NCBI RefSeq assembly: GCF_003122215.1
Contig: NZ_QEYD01000003.1
Span: 310,001 to 374,000 of the forward strand
Reading direction: 5' to 3'
DNA: 64,000 nt
DNA from: Pararhodobacter marinus
Lineage (GTDB): Bacteria; Pseudomonadota; Alphaproteobacteria; Rhodobacterales; Rhodobacteraceae
The translations under genes and the position numbers were made by a program. Shown one piece after another: positions 17,635-25,726 of this stretch. The notes beneath the pieces are model-generated. The model made no database searches and had not been told where the DNA came from. It saw nothing but the letters and a program-made list of their open reading frames with translations. Each line of letters starts with the position of its first letter. Within the stretch, counting starts at the first letter, position 1.

Positions 17635-17770
17635 CGTGCCGTCACCCTTGGGTCAAACCAGCCGGACCGCAAAGGCCCGCGCCCTTGTTCCCGTGTGACT
17701 TCCTTTGTAACAACGCCTGTATCTATGGGCAAAAGAATTATCATCCCCAAGGTCTAGCAAGAGGTCTGCC

Positions 17771-18331
17771 ATGTCGCCTGTCCCGCCCTCGGTCTGTGTC
17801 TTCTGCGGCTCGCGTCCGGGCACCGACCCGGCGATGATGCAGGCCGCGCGCGAAACCGGGGCGATGCTGGCCAGGCGCGGCTGGCGGCTGGTTTACGGCG
17901 CGGGCGATGTCGGGCTGATGGGGGCCACGGCGCAGGCTACGCAGGAAGCGGGCGGGCGCACCTTCGGCGTGATCCCCACGCACCTGATCCATGACGAACT
18001 GGCGCGCGCGAGCCTCGATGCGCTGGTCATCACCGAGACGATGCACGAGCGCAAGAAGGTGATGTTCGCCAATTCACACGCGGCGGTGGTGCTGCCGGGC
18101 GGCGCGGGGACGCTGGACGAATTCTTCGAGGTCGTGACCTGGGCGCAGATCGGCCTGCACGGCAAACCCGTGATCCTGGTCGATACGAACGGGTTCTGGC
18201 AGCCGCTGATCGCGCTCATCGACCATGTGATCGAGCAGGGCTTCGCTCCTGCCGGTTTGCGCGATCTTGTCACCATCGTGCCCGATATCGGGATGCTTGA
18301 AGTGGCACTTGCAGCACACTTGCCCGCCTGA
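17771..18331 (+). CDS. LOG-family Rossmann protein (nucleoside 5'-monophosphate phosphoribohydrolase)
   Basis: A 186-residue TIGR00730/LOG protein. The family cleaves nucleoside or cytokinin 5'-monophosphates to base and ribose-5-phosphate. The signature PGGAGTLDE occurs at 109-117 with catalytic E117, and R94 lies in MHERKK. N-terminal VCVFCGSRPG and YGAGDVGLMG nucleotide-binding loops are present. In bacteria without plants its in vivo role is unclear, perhaps nucleotide recycling. An AAGAGG site precedes the ATG. Confidence 0.92.
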   Translation: MSPVPPSVCVFCGSRPGTDPAMMQAARETGAMLARRGWRLVYGAGDVGLMGATAQATQEAGGRTFGVIPTHLIHDELARASLDALVITETMHERKKVMFANSHAAVVLPGGAGTLDEFFEVVTWAQIGLHGKPVILVDTNGFWQPLIALIDHVIEQGFAPAGLRDLVTIVPDIGMLEVALAAHLPA

Positions 18332-18504
18332 CGCCGGCTTCGCGTCAACGCCGTCTTTACGCCTATGCGCCATGACGGCAGGGTGAAGCCGTAACCCATC
18401 CGTCACAGGATCGACCGACGCCGCAGGACGCCGGAGCGGGCCGTGTTGTGCCCTCTGCCCTTTCTCCGCGGCGCCGCAAGGCCGGTCCCAGCCAGGAGAA
18501 AGTC

Positions 18505-19527
18505 ATGACGCTTCGCCTGTTCGCCGCGACCGCCCTCCCGCTGATGCTGGGGCTGGCCCCGGCTCCGGCCCGCGCCGATCTGACGGTCGCCGAGCAGACC
18601 GAGCTGGCAAGGCTGGGTCAGTCCTTTCTCGACCAGGTGACGGAACCCGGCGCGGCGGAGCGGCTGGCGCGGATGCGGGCGCTGATCGACGAAGGGCGCG
18701 ACGGCGCTGGCGGCACCCTGTCCCTGGGCGCCTTTCCCGGCGCGCTGGCACCGCTGACCGGGCCCGTCACGGTGAACGAGGGCGGCGATTACGCGCTTGT
18801 CTGCGAGACCGTTGTCGACATCGGTCCGCCAAGCTCTGCCCCGATCCGCACCCGTGAGCGGGTGGAATTGCACCGTCTCACGCCCGAGGTCATCGACTTT
18901 TCCGTCAGCACCTCGGGCGCGGCGACCCATCTGCGACTGGATGGCCGCTCGAACGGTGCACAATCGGCGCTGGCGCGCTGGCGCTATAGCGGGCCCGAGG
19001 GACGAATGGACGTGGTGCCGATCGGACGGGGCGTGCTCTATCGCGACGACATCAGCCGGGCTGTCCTGTCGCCGCAGCAGCCGCACCGACAGGTGATCGA
19101 CGACACGCTGCTTGCCGTGGTCGCGGGCAATCCCACCTGGTTCCTGCAAACGACCCGCGTGACGCTCGGCCAGCCCTGGCTGGGGGTCGAGGCCGGGGAC
19201 ACCGCCTTGCCGCAGGTCACGGCCCTGATCGAACCCTTCACGGGCTCGGGCACCGCATTCAGCGATATCGACATCGTCTCGGCGGTGAGCGGACAATACC
19301 GGGTGAACAAGCGCGAAGGGCTGGTGGTGGAGTATGTGGGACAGCTCGCCTTCGACCGCCCGCAAGAGGGGCTGGCAGAAGCCGAAACCGTGCGCTTCGC
19401 GTTGTCGGGGCACGAAGTTTACGACCGCGAGACACTGGCACGGATGGAGGCGCATTTCGACATCCGCCTGCTTGCAACAGGCGCCGAGACCCGACTGGCA
19501 CAAAGGCGCGACTGCGTCTTCAACTGA
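18505..19527 (+). CDS. secreted protein of unknown function
   Basis: A 340-residue protein with a clear Sec signal peptide (MTLRLFAATALPLMLGLAPA, cleavage after APARA near residue 25). The mature part is mostly predicted beta structure with a short helical start, one cysteine near the middle and one in the C-terminal RRDCVFN. There is no membrane segment after the signal, so it should be periplasmic. The ATG has AGGAGAAAG upstream. I recognise no family. A bidirectional terminator separates it from the sulfur operon. Confidence 0.78.
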   Translation: MTLRLFAATALPLMLGLAPAPARADLTVAEQTELARLGQSFLDQVTEPGAAERLARMRALIDEGRDGAGGTLSLGAFPGALAPLTGPVTVNEGGDYALVCETVVDIGPPSSAPIRTRERVELHRLTPEVIDFSVSTSGAATHLRLDGRSNGAQSALARWRYSGPEGRMDVVPIGRGVLYRDDISRAVLSPQQPHRQVIDDTLLAVVAGNPTWFLQTTRVTLGQPWLGVEAGDTALPQVTALIEPFTGSGTAFSDIDIVSAVSGQYRVNKREGLVVEYVGQLAFDRPQEGLAEAETVRFALSGHEVYDRETLARMEAHFDIRLLATGAETRLAQRRDCVFN

Positions 19528-19559
19528 AGAACGCGTGACATCTGCTTGTTTAATAAAAT

Positions 19560-19583
19560 AAAAGGCGCCGGAGGGCGCCTTTT
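19560..19583. terminator. bidirectional Rho-independent terminator
   Basis: AAAAGGCGCC (19560-19569), loop GGAG, GGCGCCTTTT (19574-19583). The A-rich tract to its left gives a T-tract on the minus strand, so it can end both the secreted-protein gene and the leftward sulfur operon. Confidence 0.92.
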
Positions 19584-19615
19584 GTTGATAATTGTCTGGC
19601 TTTAGGCTCTGACGC

Positions 19616-20041
19616 TCAGCCCTTTGCCAGCCGGTCGATCAGTTCGCGGAACTGCGCGACCTGGTAGCCATATTGCGCGCCCGCCGAAATCAGCTCGTCG
19701 GTCGGCTTGCGCCCGGCATTGGCCAGCGCCCAGACGATCGACGACCGGTTGCCCGAGGCGCAATAGGCCAGAACCGGGCCGCTCGCCGCATCGATGGCGC
19801 TGCGCTGCGCGTCGACATTCTCCTGCGTCAGCGCACCGCCGATCACCGGGTTGACCACGAAGGCCATCCCCGCCCCCTCGACCAGCCCGCGCATTGCGTC
19901 GGCCTGAAGCTCGGGCGGGATCTCGCCATCGGGGCGGTTGCAGATCACCGTGGTGAAGCCTGCCGCCTTGATCGCCTCGATATCCTCGGGCTCGATCTGC
20001 GGCGTGACGCTGTATGTGTCGGAAAGCGGGCGGATATCCAT
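19616..20041 (-). CDS. TIGR01244/DUF442 sulfurtransferase-phosphatase-like protein
   Basis: A 141-residue cytoplasmic protein of the DUF442 family, the rhodanese/phosphatase-like domain that forms the N-terminus of Blh proteins. The active-site loop is C94-A-S-G-N-R99 (LAYCASGNRSSI), a six-residue rhodanese-type loop. In Blh proteins this domain handles persulfide sulfur passed on from the ETHE1-like domain. Here it is a separate gene, last in a leftward operon with two sulfur-channel genes and the metallo-hydrolase. Confidence 0.9.
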   Translation of the reverse strand: MDIRPLSDTYSVTPQIEPEDIEAIKAAGFTTVICNRPDGEIPPELQADAMRGLVEGAGMAFVVNPVIGGALTQENVDAQRSAIDAASGPVLAYCASGNRSSIVWALANAGRKPTDELISAGAQYGYQVAQFRELIDRLAKG

Positions 20042-20064
20042 GCGGGGCGTTCCTTGGCCTTAGG

Positions 20065-20505
20065 TCAGCTGATTGCCTCGGCCATCCGGTTGAAACGGAT
20101 CTTGAAGGCCGGTGCGACATACATACCGGCAAACATCGACAACAGGAAGACCGCGCCGCCGACGCCGCCCCAGCTGATCGAGGCCATGGCCGGTCCCGGG
20201 CACAAGCCGACAAGGCCCCAGCCGGCGCCGAACATCAGCGAACCGATCATCAGGTTGCGGTCGATCTGCGAGCCGGGCTTTTCCGGCAGCGGAGAGCCCA
20301 GAACCGAGCGCGCGCGCCGGGCGGCGACGTTCCACGCGACGATCATCGGCAGGATCGCTCCGCCCAGAACGAAAGCCAGCGTCGGGTCCCAGTCGCCGAA
20401 GATATCCAGCCAGCCCTGCACCTTGGTGGTGTCGGTCATGCCCGAGACAAGAAGGCCGGCCCCGAACAGGCCGCCGGCGATGAAAGCGGTAAGATTGCGC
20501 AGCAT
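20065..20505 (-). CDS. YeeE/YedE-family membrane protein (PmpB-like)
   Basis: A 146-residue inner-membrane protein with about four helices and the YeeE/YedE signature GAGWGLVGLCPGPA, whose cysteine is thought to guide sulfur species such as thiosulfate or persulfide through the membrane. It matches the PmpB half of the BigR/SqrR-type operons. Its ATG overlaps the stop of the PmpA-like gene (ATGA). It probably pairs with that protein to form one channel. Confidence 0.9.
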   Translation of the reverse strand: MLRNLTAFIAGGLFGAGLLVSGMTDTTKVQGWLDIFGDWDPTLAFVLGGAILPMIVAWNVAARRARSVLGSPLPEKPGSQIDRNLMIGSLMFGAGWGLVGLCPGPAMASISWGGVGGAVFLLSMFAGMYVAPAFKIRFNRMAEAIS

Positions 20506-20933
20506 CAGATGGATCCGAACAGGTGGCGGAAGACGATGACGGCCAGGCCGCCGGCGAAGAGGTAGAAGATGGTGGCCGCGATCCCGCGCAGCGAGAAGCG
20601 CGAGATGCCGCAGACGCCGTGGCCGGAGGTACAGCCATTGGCCATCCGCGTGCCTACCCCGACCAGAAGACCGGCCAGGACGATGGCGGGCACATTGTCG
20701 GTAATGTTGGTGCTGACCGGCGCCTCGAAGAACGGCTTGAGAACCGCAGGCACCAGCGCCAGCCCGGCAACGAATGTCAGACGTTCGGTCCAGGTGCTCC
20801 ACCCGGTCCTGTCCACAAGACCCCCGACGATCCCCGAGGCCCCCATGACCCGGCCGTTGACCAGCAGGTAGAAGGCAGCCGCGCTGCCGATCATGAGGCC
20901 CCCGACGAGGCCCCAAATCCAATCCATTGGCAT
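20505..20933 (-). CDS. YeeE/YedE-family membrane protein (PmpA-like)
   Basis: The companion channel half, about 142 residues, with the signature NGCTSGHGVCGISRFSLRG containing two cysteines and the conserved GHG. It has four to five hydrophobic helices. The start is uncertain: I chose the ATG at 20933 (MPMDWIWGL), because upstream alternatives at 20954, 20993 and a TTG at 21023 would only add a polar tail. A 147-bp gap separates it from the metallo-hydrolase gene, so a second promoter is possible. Confidence 0.87.
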   Translation of the reverse strand: MPMDWIWGLVGGLMIGSAAAFYLLVNGRVMGASGIVGGLVDRTGWSTWTERLTFVAGLALVPAVLKPFFEAPVSTNITDNVPAIVLAGLLVGVGTRMANGCTSGHGVCGISRFSLRGIAATIFYLFAGGLAVIVFRHLFGSI

Positions 20934-21080
20934 GTCAGTGTTTCCCGTTTGCATGGCGACCGGCCCGGCTTCGTTGTTGTCCGGGTCCGGCATGTTGGTC
21001 GAAAAGCTCTGGCGTGACTTCAAGTTCTTACGCCAGAACCTTGATTTATATTGCCTTCCTGAATTTCCAGAATAGGCCCG

Positions 21081-21944
21081 TCAAAGCCCGTTCACCGGCA
21101 CTTTCAGGTAGCTGACGCCGTTGTCCTCGGCCGGCGGCATCTGTCCCGCGCGCATGTTGACCTGCAGCGAGGGGATGATCAGCCGGGGCATGGCCAGCGT
21201 GGAATCGCGCGCGGTCCGCATCGACACGAATTCCTCGGCCGGCTTGCCCGCGCCCACATGGATGTTGAACGCTTTCTGCTCGGCCACCGAGGTCTCCCAG
21301 GCGTATTCGTCGCGACCGGGCGCCTTGTAATCGTGGCCCACGAAGATGCGGGTTTCGTCGGGCAGCGACAGGATCTTCTGGATCGACGCATAGAGCGTCT
21401 CGGCCGACCCGCCGGGGAAGTCGCAGCGCGCGGTGCCGAAATCGGGCATGAACAGCGTGTCGCCCACGAAGGCCGCGTCACCGATGACATAGGTCAGGCA
21501 GGCGGGGGTGTGGCCGGGCGTGTGCAGCACGTCGCCGCGCATCTGGCCGATATGGAAGCTGTCGCCTTCCTTGAACAGCGCGTCGAATTGCGAGCCGTCA
21601 CGCTGGAACTCGGTGCCTTCGTTGAACACCTTGCCGAACGTGTCCTGCACCACGGCGATGTTCTCGCCGATGGCGATCTTGCCGCCCAGCTGTTGCTGGA
21701 TATAGGGCGCGGCGGACAGGTGATCGGCATGGACATGCGATTCCAGCAGCCACTCGACCTCGAACCCCTTCTCTTTCACGAAGGCGATCACGGCATCGGC
21801 TGAGCGGGTATCGGTCCGCCCCGAGGCGTAATCGAAGTCCAGAACGCTGTCGACAATCGCGCATTTGCTGCTCGAGGGGTCGCGCACCACGTAGGTGATG
21901 GTAAAGGTCGCTTCGTCGAAGAAGCCGTAGACTTCGGGTTTCAT
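21081..21944 (-). CDS. ETHE1/Blh-type metallo-beta-lactamase-fold persulfide dioxygenase
   Basis: A 287-residue metallo-hydrolase-fold protein. Metal ligands appear in SHVHADHL (H70, H72, D74, H75), in HTPGHTPACLTY, in VGDTLF and in FVGHDY. These fit the mono-iron ETHE1 family, which oxidises glutathione persulfide to sulfite, and the C-terminal half of Blh. The start at 21944 has GGAG six bases upstream; in-frame upstream starts at 21956 and 21995 lack such a site. First gene of the leftward sulfur-detoxification operon. Confidence 0.9.
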   Translation of the reverse strand: MKPEVYGFFDEATFTITYVVRDPSSSKCAIVDSVLDFDYASGRTDTRSADAVIAFVKEKGFEVEWLLESHVHADHLSAAPYIQQQLGGKIAIGENIAVVQDTFGKVFNEGTEFQRDGSQFDALFKEGDSFHIGQMRGDVLHTPGHTPACLTYVIGDAAFVGDTLFMPDFGTARCDFPGGSAETLYASIQKILSLPDETRIFVGHDYKAPGRDEYAWETSVAEQKAFNIHVGAGKPAEEFVSMRTARDSTLAMPRLIIPSLQVNMRAGQMPPAEDNGVSYLKVPVNGL

Positions 21945-21997
21945 GGCAGGCTCCATATTCCGTTTGCTGAATGCAACATACACGTTCCGAAACACAT

Positions 21998-22010
21998 TTC
22001 AAGTTTTGAA
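21998..22010. promoter_or_regulatory. AT-rich palindrome, candidate SqrR/BigR operator
   Basis: TTCAAGTTTTGAA is a perfect 13-bp dyad with a 3-bp centre, set within imperfect CACATT/AATGTG arms. A second inverted repeat ATTC-N8-GAAT lies closer to the metallo-hydrolase gene. AT-rich dyads upstream of such operons are bound by the persulfide-responsive ArsR-type repressors BigR and SqrR; binding here is inferred. Confidence 0.45.
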
Positions 22011-22019
22011 TGTGATTAT

Positions 22020-22060
22020 TTGATGTGGATCATGCAGTATCCCGCGCCAGATCCTAGAAT
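22020..22060 (+). promoter_or_regulatory. FNR/FnrL-type site and -10 element of the DksA-like gene
   Basis: TTGAT-GTGG-ATCAT at 22020-22033 matches 9 of 10 defined bases of the FNR consensus. A -10-like TAGAAT is at 22055-22060. With a transcription start about 7 nt after the -10, the FNR dyad centre lies near -40.5, the class II activator position. Confidence 0.7.
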
Positions 22061-22087
22061 AACCCTGAAATCAGAGAGGAGAAGCCC

Positions 22088-22420
22088 ATGTCCGGCACAC
22101 CCGAACGCCCGGTTGCGGAGCGCAAGACGCAGCTTCTGGCCCGCCTGCGCGAGCTCGATTCGCGCCTGCACGACATTCAGGACGAGTTGCTGACCCACGA
22201 TTCGAAGGATTGGGAAGAGCTTGCGACCGAACGCGAGCAGGACGAGATGCTGACCTCGATGGGCGAAGAGGGCCAGCAGGAGATCCGCGCGATCCGGGCG
22301 GCCTTCAAGCGCATTGACGAGGGCGAGTACGGCTATTGCGTCACCTGCGGCACGAAGATCAGCGAAGAGCGACTCGACGTGCTGCCCGCAACACCGTTCT
22401 GCGCCGATTGCGCCCCGTGA
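22088..22420 (+). CDS. short TraR/DksA-family zinc-finger protein
   Basis: A 110-residue protein: an N-terminal coiled-coil half (about 8-78) and a C4 zinc finger C84-x2-C87-x17-C105-x2-C108. DksA-family proteins enter the RNA polymerase secondary channel and alter promoter choice with ppGpp. This one is shorter than E. coli DksA and I do not see the D-x-x-D-x-A coiled-coil tip, so it may act differently. A GAGAGGAG ribosome-binding site precedes the ATG. An FNR-type site suggests induction at low oxygen. Confidence 0.9.
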   Translation: MSGTPERPVAERKTQLLARLRELDSRLHDIQDELLTHDSKDWEELATEREQDEMLTSMGEEGQQEIRAIRAAFKRIDEGEYGYCVTCGTKISEERLDVLPATPFCADCAP

Positions 22421-22458
22421 CAGGCGGGCGACCGTAAGTCCGCCCGATACAGGAAGAA

Positions 22459-22483
22459 CACCCGCGCGTCATTCGCGCGGGTG
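22459..22483. terminator. perfect 10-bp hairpin between dksA-like gene and holC
   Basis: CACCCGCGCG (22459-22468) and CGCGCGGGTG (22474-22483) pair around TCATT, which contains the holC stop codon. It serves two convergent genes. The T-tract is poor, so termination strength is uncertain. Confidence 0.6.
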
Positions 22484-22942
22484 CTTGGCCTTGCACTCCC
22501 AGCGCCCGGATTCGCGGCTCCAGTATTCCGCGGCGATCCCGGCGCCGGTCAGCGCGCGCCACTGATCGCGCGCGCGCGCCACGGCGGATTCGTCCATGCC
22601 GTCGAACACCACGCAGAGCCGGTCCACCGCCTGCGCCTCGTCGGGCCCGATCTCGGCCCCGTCGAGCGTCACCAGACAGCCGGGACGATTGGCGAGCCCC
22701 GAGGCGGGCGTGTCTTCCCAGACCAGCAGACAGGGCTGATCCGCGTCATGCGGCCCGCCCGCCATGCCGTGCGGCAGGAAACCGTCGCCCTGCCACAGGA
22801 TGCGGTCGAGCATCTCCATCCGCGCCTTGTCGATCCCGCGCAGCGCCACGTTGAGCCCGATCTCGTTCGCCTTGCCGATCAGAAGCGGCAAGAGCGCTTC
22901 GACAGGATCGCGCGTGAGGTGATAGAACCGGGCGACGGCCAT
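22469..22942 (-). CDS. holC: DNA polymerase III chi subunit
   Basis: A 157-residue HolC protein, which links the clamp-loader complex to single-stranded-DNA-binding protein at the replication fork. The N-terminus ARFYHLTRDPVEALLPLLIGKA and the middle ILWQGDGFLPHG, followed by DQPCLLVWEDT, are the family blocks. It follows pepA with a three-base gap; pepA-holC is a widely conserved pair. The start ATG at 22942 fits the usual length. Confidence 0.93.
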   Translation of the reverse strand: MAVARFYHLTRDPVEALLPLLIGKANEIGLNVALRGIDKARMEMLDRILWQGDGFLPHGMAGGPHDADQPCLLVWEDTPASGLANRPGCLVTLDGAEIGPDEAQAVDRLCVVFDGMDESAVARARDQWRALTGAGIAAEYWSRESGRWECKAKHPRE

Positions 22943-22945
22943 GGA

Positions 22946-24397
22946 TCAGCTTTCGAACCTTGCCTTGATCAGCGCATCGAGCGTGCGCACGCCCCAGCCG
23001 CTGGCGCCCTTGGGCGCGAAGGTCGTGTCCGAGGCCGGATAGGCGGTGCCCGCGATATCGATATGCACCCAGGGCTGGTCTTTCTTGATGAAGCGCTGAA
23101 GGAACTGGGCCGCGGTGATCGCGCCCGCCCAGCGCCCGCCGGTATTCTTCATGTCGGCCATGCGGCTCTTGATCAGCTGGTCGTAAGCCGGGCCCAGCGG
23201 CAGGCGCCATGCCCCTTCATCCTGCGCCTGCGCGGCTTTCACCAGCGCGTTGCACAGATCGTCGTCGTTGGAAAACACACCCGAATTTTCATAGCCCAGC
23301 GCCACCATGCAGGCGCCGGTCAGCGTGGCAAGGTCGATGATCCCGGACGGCTTGAAGCGTTCCTGCGCGTACCAGAGCACATCGGCCAGAACCAGCCGCC
23401 CCTCGGCGTCGGTGTTGATGATCTCGATCGTGTCGCCCTTCATCGAGGTGACGACATCGCCCGGGCGCTGCGCCTTGCCGTCGGGCATGTTCTCGACCAG
23501 ACCGACCAGCCCCACGACATTGACCTTCGCCTTGCGCAGCGCGAGGGCCATCATCGTGCCCGCGACGGTACCCGCGCCGCCCATGTCCATGATCATCTCT
23601 TCCATGCCGCTCGCGGGCTTGATCGAGATTCCGCCGGTATCGAACACGACGCCCTTGCCCACCAGCGCGAAAGGCGCGCCCTCGGCGCCCTTCCAGTGCA
23701 TGACCACGACCTTGGACGGGCTGTCCGACCCCTGCCCCACGCCCAGAAGCGCGCGCATGCCCAGCGTCTCCAGCGCGGGCTCGTCGAGCACCTCGACCTC
23801 GAGCCCCAGCTTGCGCAGCGCCACGAGACGCTCGGCAAATTCCGTGGTCGTCAGGATATTGGCCGGATCGTTGACCAGGTCGCGGGTGAAATGCACGCCT
23901 TCTGCCACGGCGAGCACCTCGCTGGCCGCTGCCACGGCATGGTCAGGATCGTTGACGCAGAAAGTGATCGCGCCGGGGGCTTTCGGCGCCTCGGCCCGGC
24001 GGGCATAGCTGTAGGCGCGCAACGCGGCGCCCTCGACCAGGGGCGCGATCGACTTGACCGCCTTGGCCAGAACCAGCGCGCCCTCGGTTTTCAGCGCCTT
24101 GCCGACGCTCGCCCCCGCCTTGCGCAGCACCGAGGCCTCGGCCCGGCGCGGCAGCTTGATTAACAGGATCGCGCTGGCCGCCATGTTCGACGGATAGGCC
24201 AGCACCATCGCCTCGCCCTCGGGCACGCTGTCCCAGGCATCCGAGGTCAGCGCCCGCGTCAGCGCGCCCTTGGTGATCCGGTCGACGCGCCGCGCCTCGG
24301 CATCAAGCGCCAGATCGCCGAACACGGCGACAAGCCCGGGATGGGCAGCGATCTCGGCGGGATCGGGGGCGGTGAAGCGAATGTCGGGAAGGGCCAT
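22946..24397 (-). CDS. pepA: leucyl aminopeptidase (M17 family)
   Basis: A cytosolic two-metal aminopeptidase of 483 residues, removing N-terminal residues from peptides. The variable N-terminal domain occupies about 1-160 and the catalytic domain about 165-483. It has VGKGVVFDTGGISIKP, the family signature NTDAEGRL, and DMKNTGGRWAGAITAAQFL with metal and substrate residues. Normal length. It is translated just ahead of holC. Divergent from lptF across about 195 bp. Confidence 0.96.
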   Translation of the reverse strand: MALPDIRFTAPDPAEIAAHPGLVAVFGDLALDAEARRVDRITKGALTRALTSDAWDSVPEGEAMVLAYPSNMAASAILLIKLPRRAEASVLRKAGASVGKALKTEGALVLAKAVKSIAPLVEGAALRAYSYARRAEAPKAPGAITFCVNDPDHAVAAASEVLAVAEGVHFTRDLVNDPANILTTTEFAERLVALRKLGLEVEVLDEPALETLGMRALLGVGQGSDSPSKVVVMHWKGAEGAPFALVGKGVVFDTGGISIKPASGMEEMIMDMGGAGTVAGTMMALALRKAKVNVVGLVGLVENMPDGKAQRPGDVVTSMKGDTIEIINTDAEGRLVLADVLWYAQERFKPSGIIDLATLTGACMVALGYENSGVFSNDDDLCNALVKAAQAQDEGAWRLPLGPAYDQLIKSRMADMKNTGGRWAGAITAAQFLQRFIKKDQPWVHIDIAGTAYPASDTTFAPKGASGWGVRTLDALIKARFES

Positions 24398-24592
24398 GGT
24401 GATGCGTCCTGATCTGTGTCGCGCGAAACCTAGCCCGCGCCCGGCCGATTGGAAAGTGCACCGCGCGGGCCGTGGATCCGCCGCTTTCCGGCGGGCCGGC
24501 GCCCGCCATGCCGGGGCCTGCGGATTGACGGTTTCACTGACGCAAGGTTCTGGCTAAGTTGCGCGCAATCGTATGCAGACCCCGGAGGACGC

Positions 24593-25726
24593 GTGACGCG
24601 GCTGGATCGCTATATCCTGGCACAGCTTCTGTGGGTGTTCGGCTTTTTCTCGCTGGTGCTTGTCTCGGTCTACTGGGTCAACCGCGCGGTGCGGCTGTTC
24701 GATCAGCTCATCAGCGACGGGCAGCCGATGTCGGTGTTCCTGGAATTCACCGCGCTCAGCCTGCCGATGCTGATCCGCACGGTTCTGCCGATCTCGGCCT
24801 TCGTGGCCGCGACCTACGTGACGCTGCAATTGCTGAAGAACAGCGAGATCACGGTGATGACGGCGGCAGGGATCTCGCCCTATCGCATCGCCCGCCCGAT
24901 TGCCGTCTTCGGCCTGATCGTCAGCGCCTTCCTGATCGTGCTGATGCATTTCCTGATCCCCGAGGCGCGCACGATGCTGTCCGAACGGCGCTCGGAAATC
25001 GCGCAGAACCTGACCGCCAGCCTGTTGCAGGACGGCGTGTTCCAGCATCCGACCGACGGGATCACCTTTTTCATCACCGAGATCACGCCTGAGGGCGCGA
25101 TGCGCGGGATCTACCTGTCGGATGCCCGCAGCCAGATGACCCGGATCGACTATACCGCGCGCACGGCACTGATCGTGCCCGAGGCGACGGGGCCGAAGCT
25201 GGTGATGATCGACGGTCAGGCGCAGATCTACGACGCGCAGTCGGGCCGGCTGTCGGTCACGGGGTTCGGCGACTTCACCTATGACCTGAGCAGCATCGCA
25301 GGACCCGCGGGCGGCGGACGCTCGGTGCAGGAGCTGTCGTCGGGCGAGTTGATGAACCCCACCCCGGCCCTCCTGGCCGAGACCGGCGCGGACGAGGCGC
25401 GCTTCGCCTTCGAACTGGCCTCGCGGTTCATCGACGGCTTTGCCGCGTTGGCGGCGGCGCTCCTTGGCTTCGGGTCGCTGGTGGCGGGGGGCTTCAGCCG
25501 GCTGGGCTTCTGGAAAGAGGTGGTGCTGGCCGTGGCGCTGATGGCGGTGGCGCAGATGCTCAACAACGCGGTGGCGGGCACGGCGATGCGCCAGGTCTCG
25601 CTGGCATGGCTGGGGCTCGCGCCGCTGTTCCTTGCGCTGGGAACGGCCCTGGCCCTGATCGCCTGGGGCGCCCGCACGCGGCGGGTCCGCAGATCCGAGC
25701 CCTCCTCGCCGGAGATCGCCGGATGA
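24593..25726 (+). CDS. lptF: LPS export ABC transporter permease LptF
   Basis: One of two inner-membrane permeases of the LptB2FG complex that extracts lipopolysaccharide and passes it to the periplasmic bridge. The 377-residue protein has helices at about 10-35, 50-75 and 97-120, a periplasmic beta-jellyroll (about 130-265) and three C-terminal helices. The GTG at 24593 is chosen because GGAGG sits at ideal spacing. lptG overlaps its stop (ATGA). Confidence 0.94.
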   Translation: MTRLDRYILAQLLWVFGFFSLVLVSVYWVNRAVRLFDQLISDGQPMSVFLEFTALSLPMLIRTVLPISAFVAATYVTLQLLKNSEITVMTAAGISPYRIARPIAVFGLIVSAFLIVLMHFLIPEARTMLSERRSEIAQNLTASLLQDGVFQHPTDGITFFITEITPEGAMRGIYLSDARSQMTRIDYTARTALIVPEATGPKLVMIDGQAQIYDAQSGRLSVTGFGDFTYDLSSIAGPAGGGRSVQELSSGELMNPTPALLAETGADEARFAFELASRFIDGFAALAAALLGFGSLVAGGFSRLGFWKEVVLAVALMAVAQMLNNAVAGTAMRQVSLAWLGLAPLFLALGTALALIAWGARTRRVRRSEPSSPEIAG

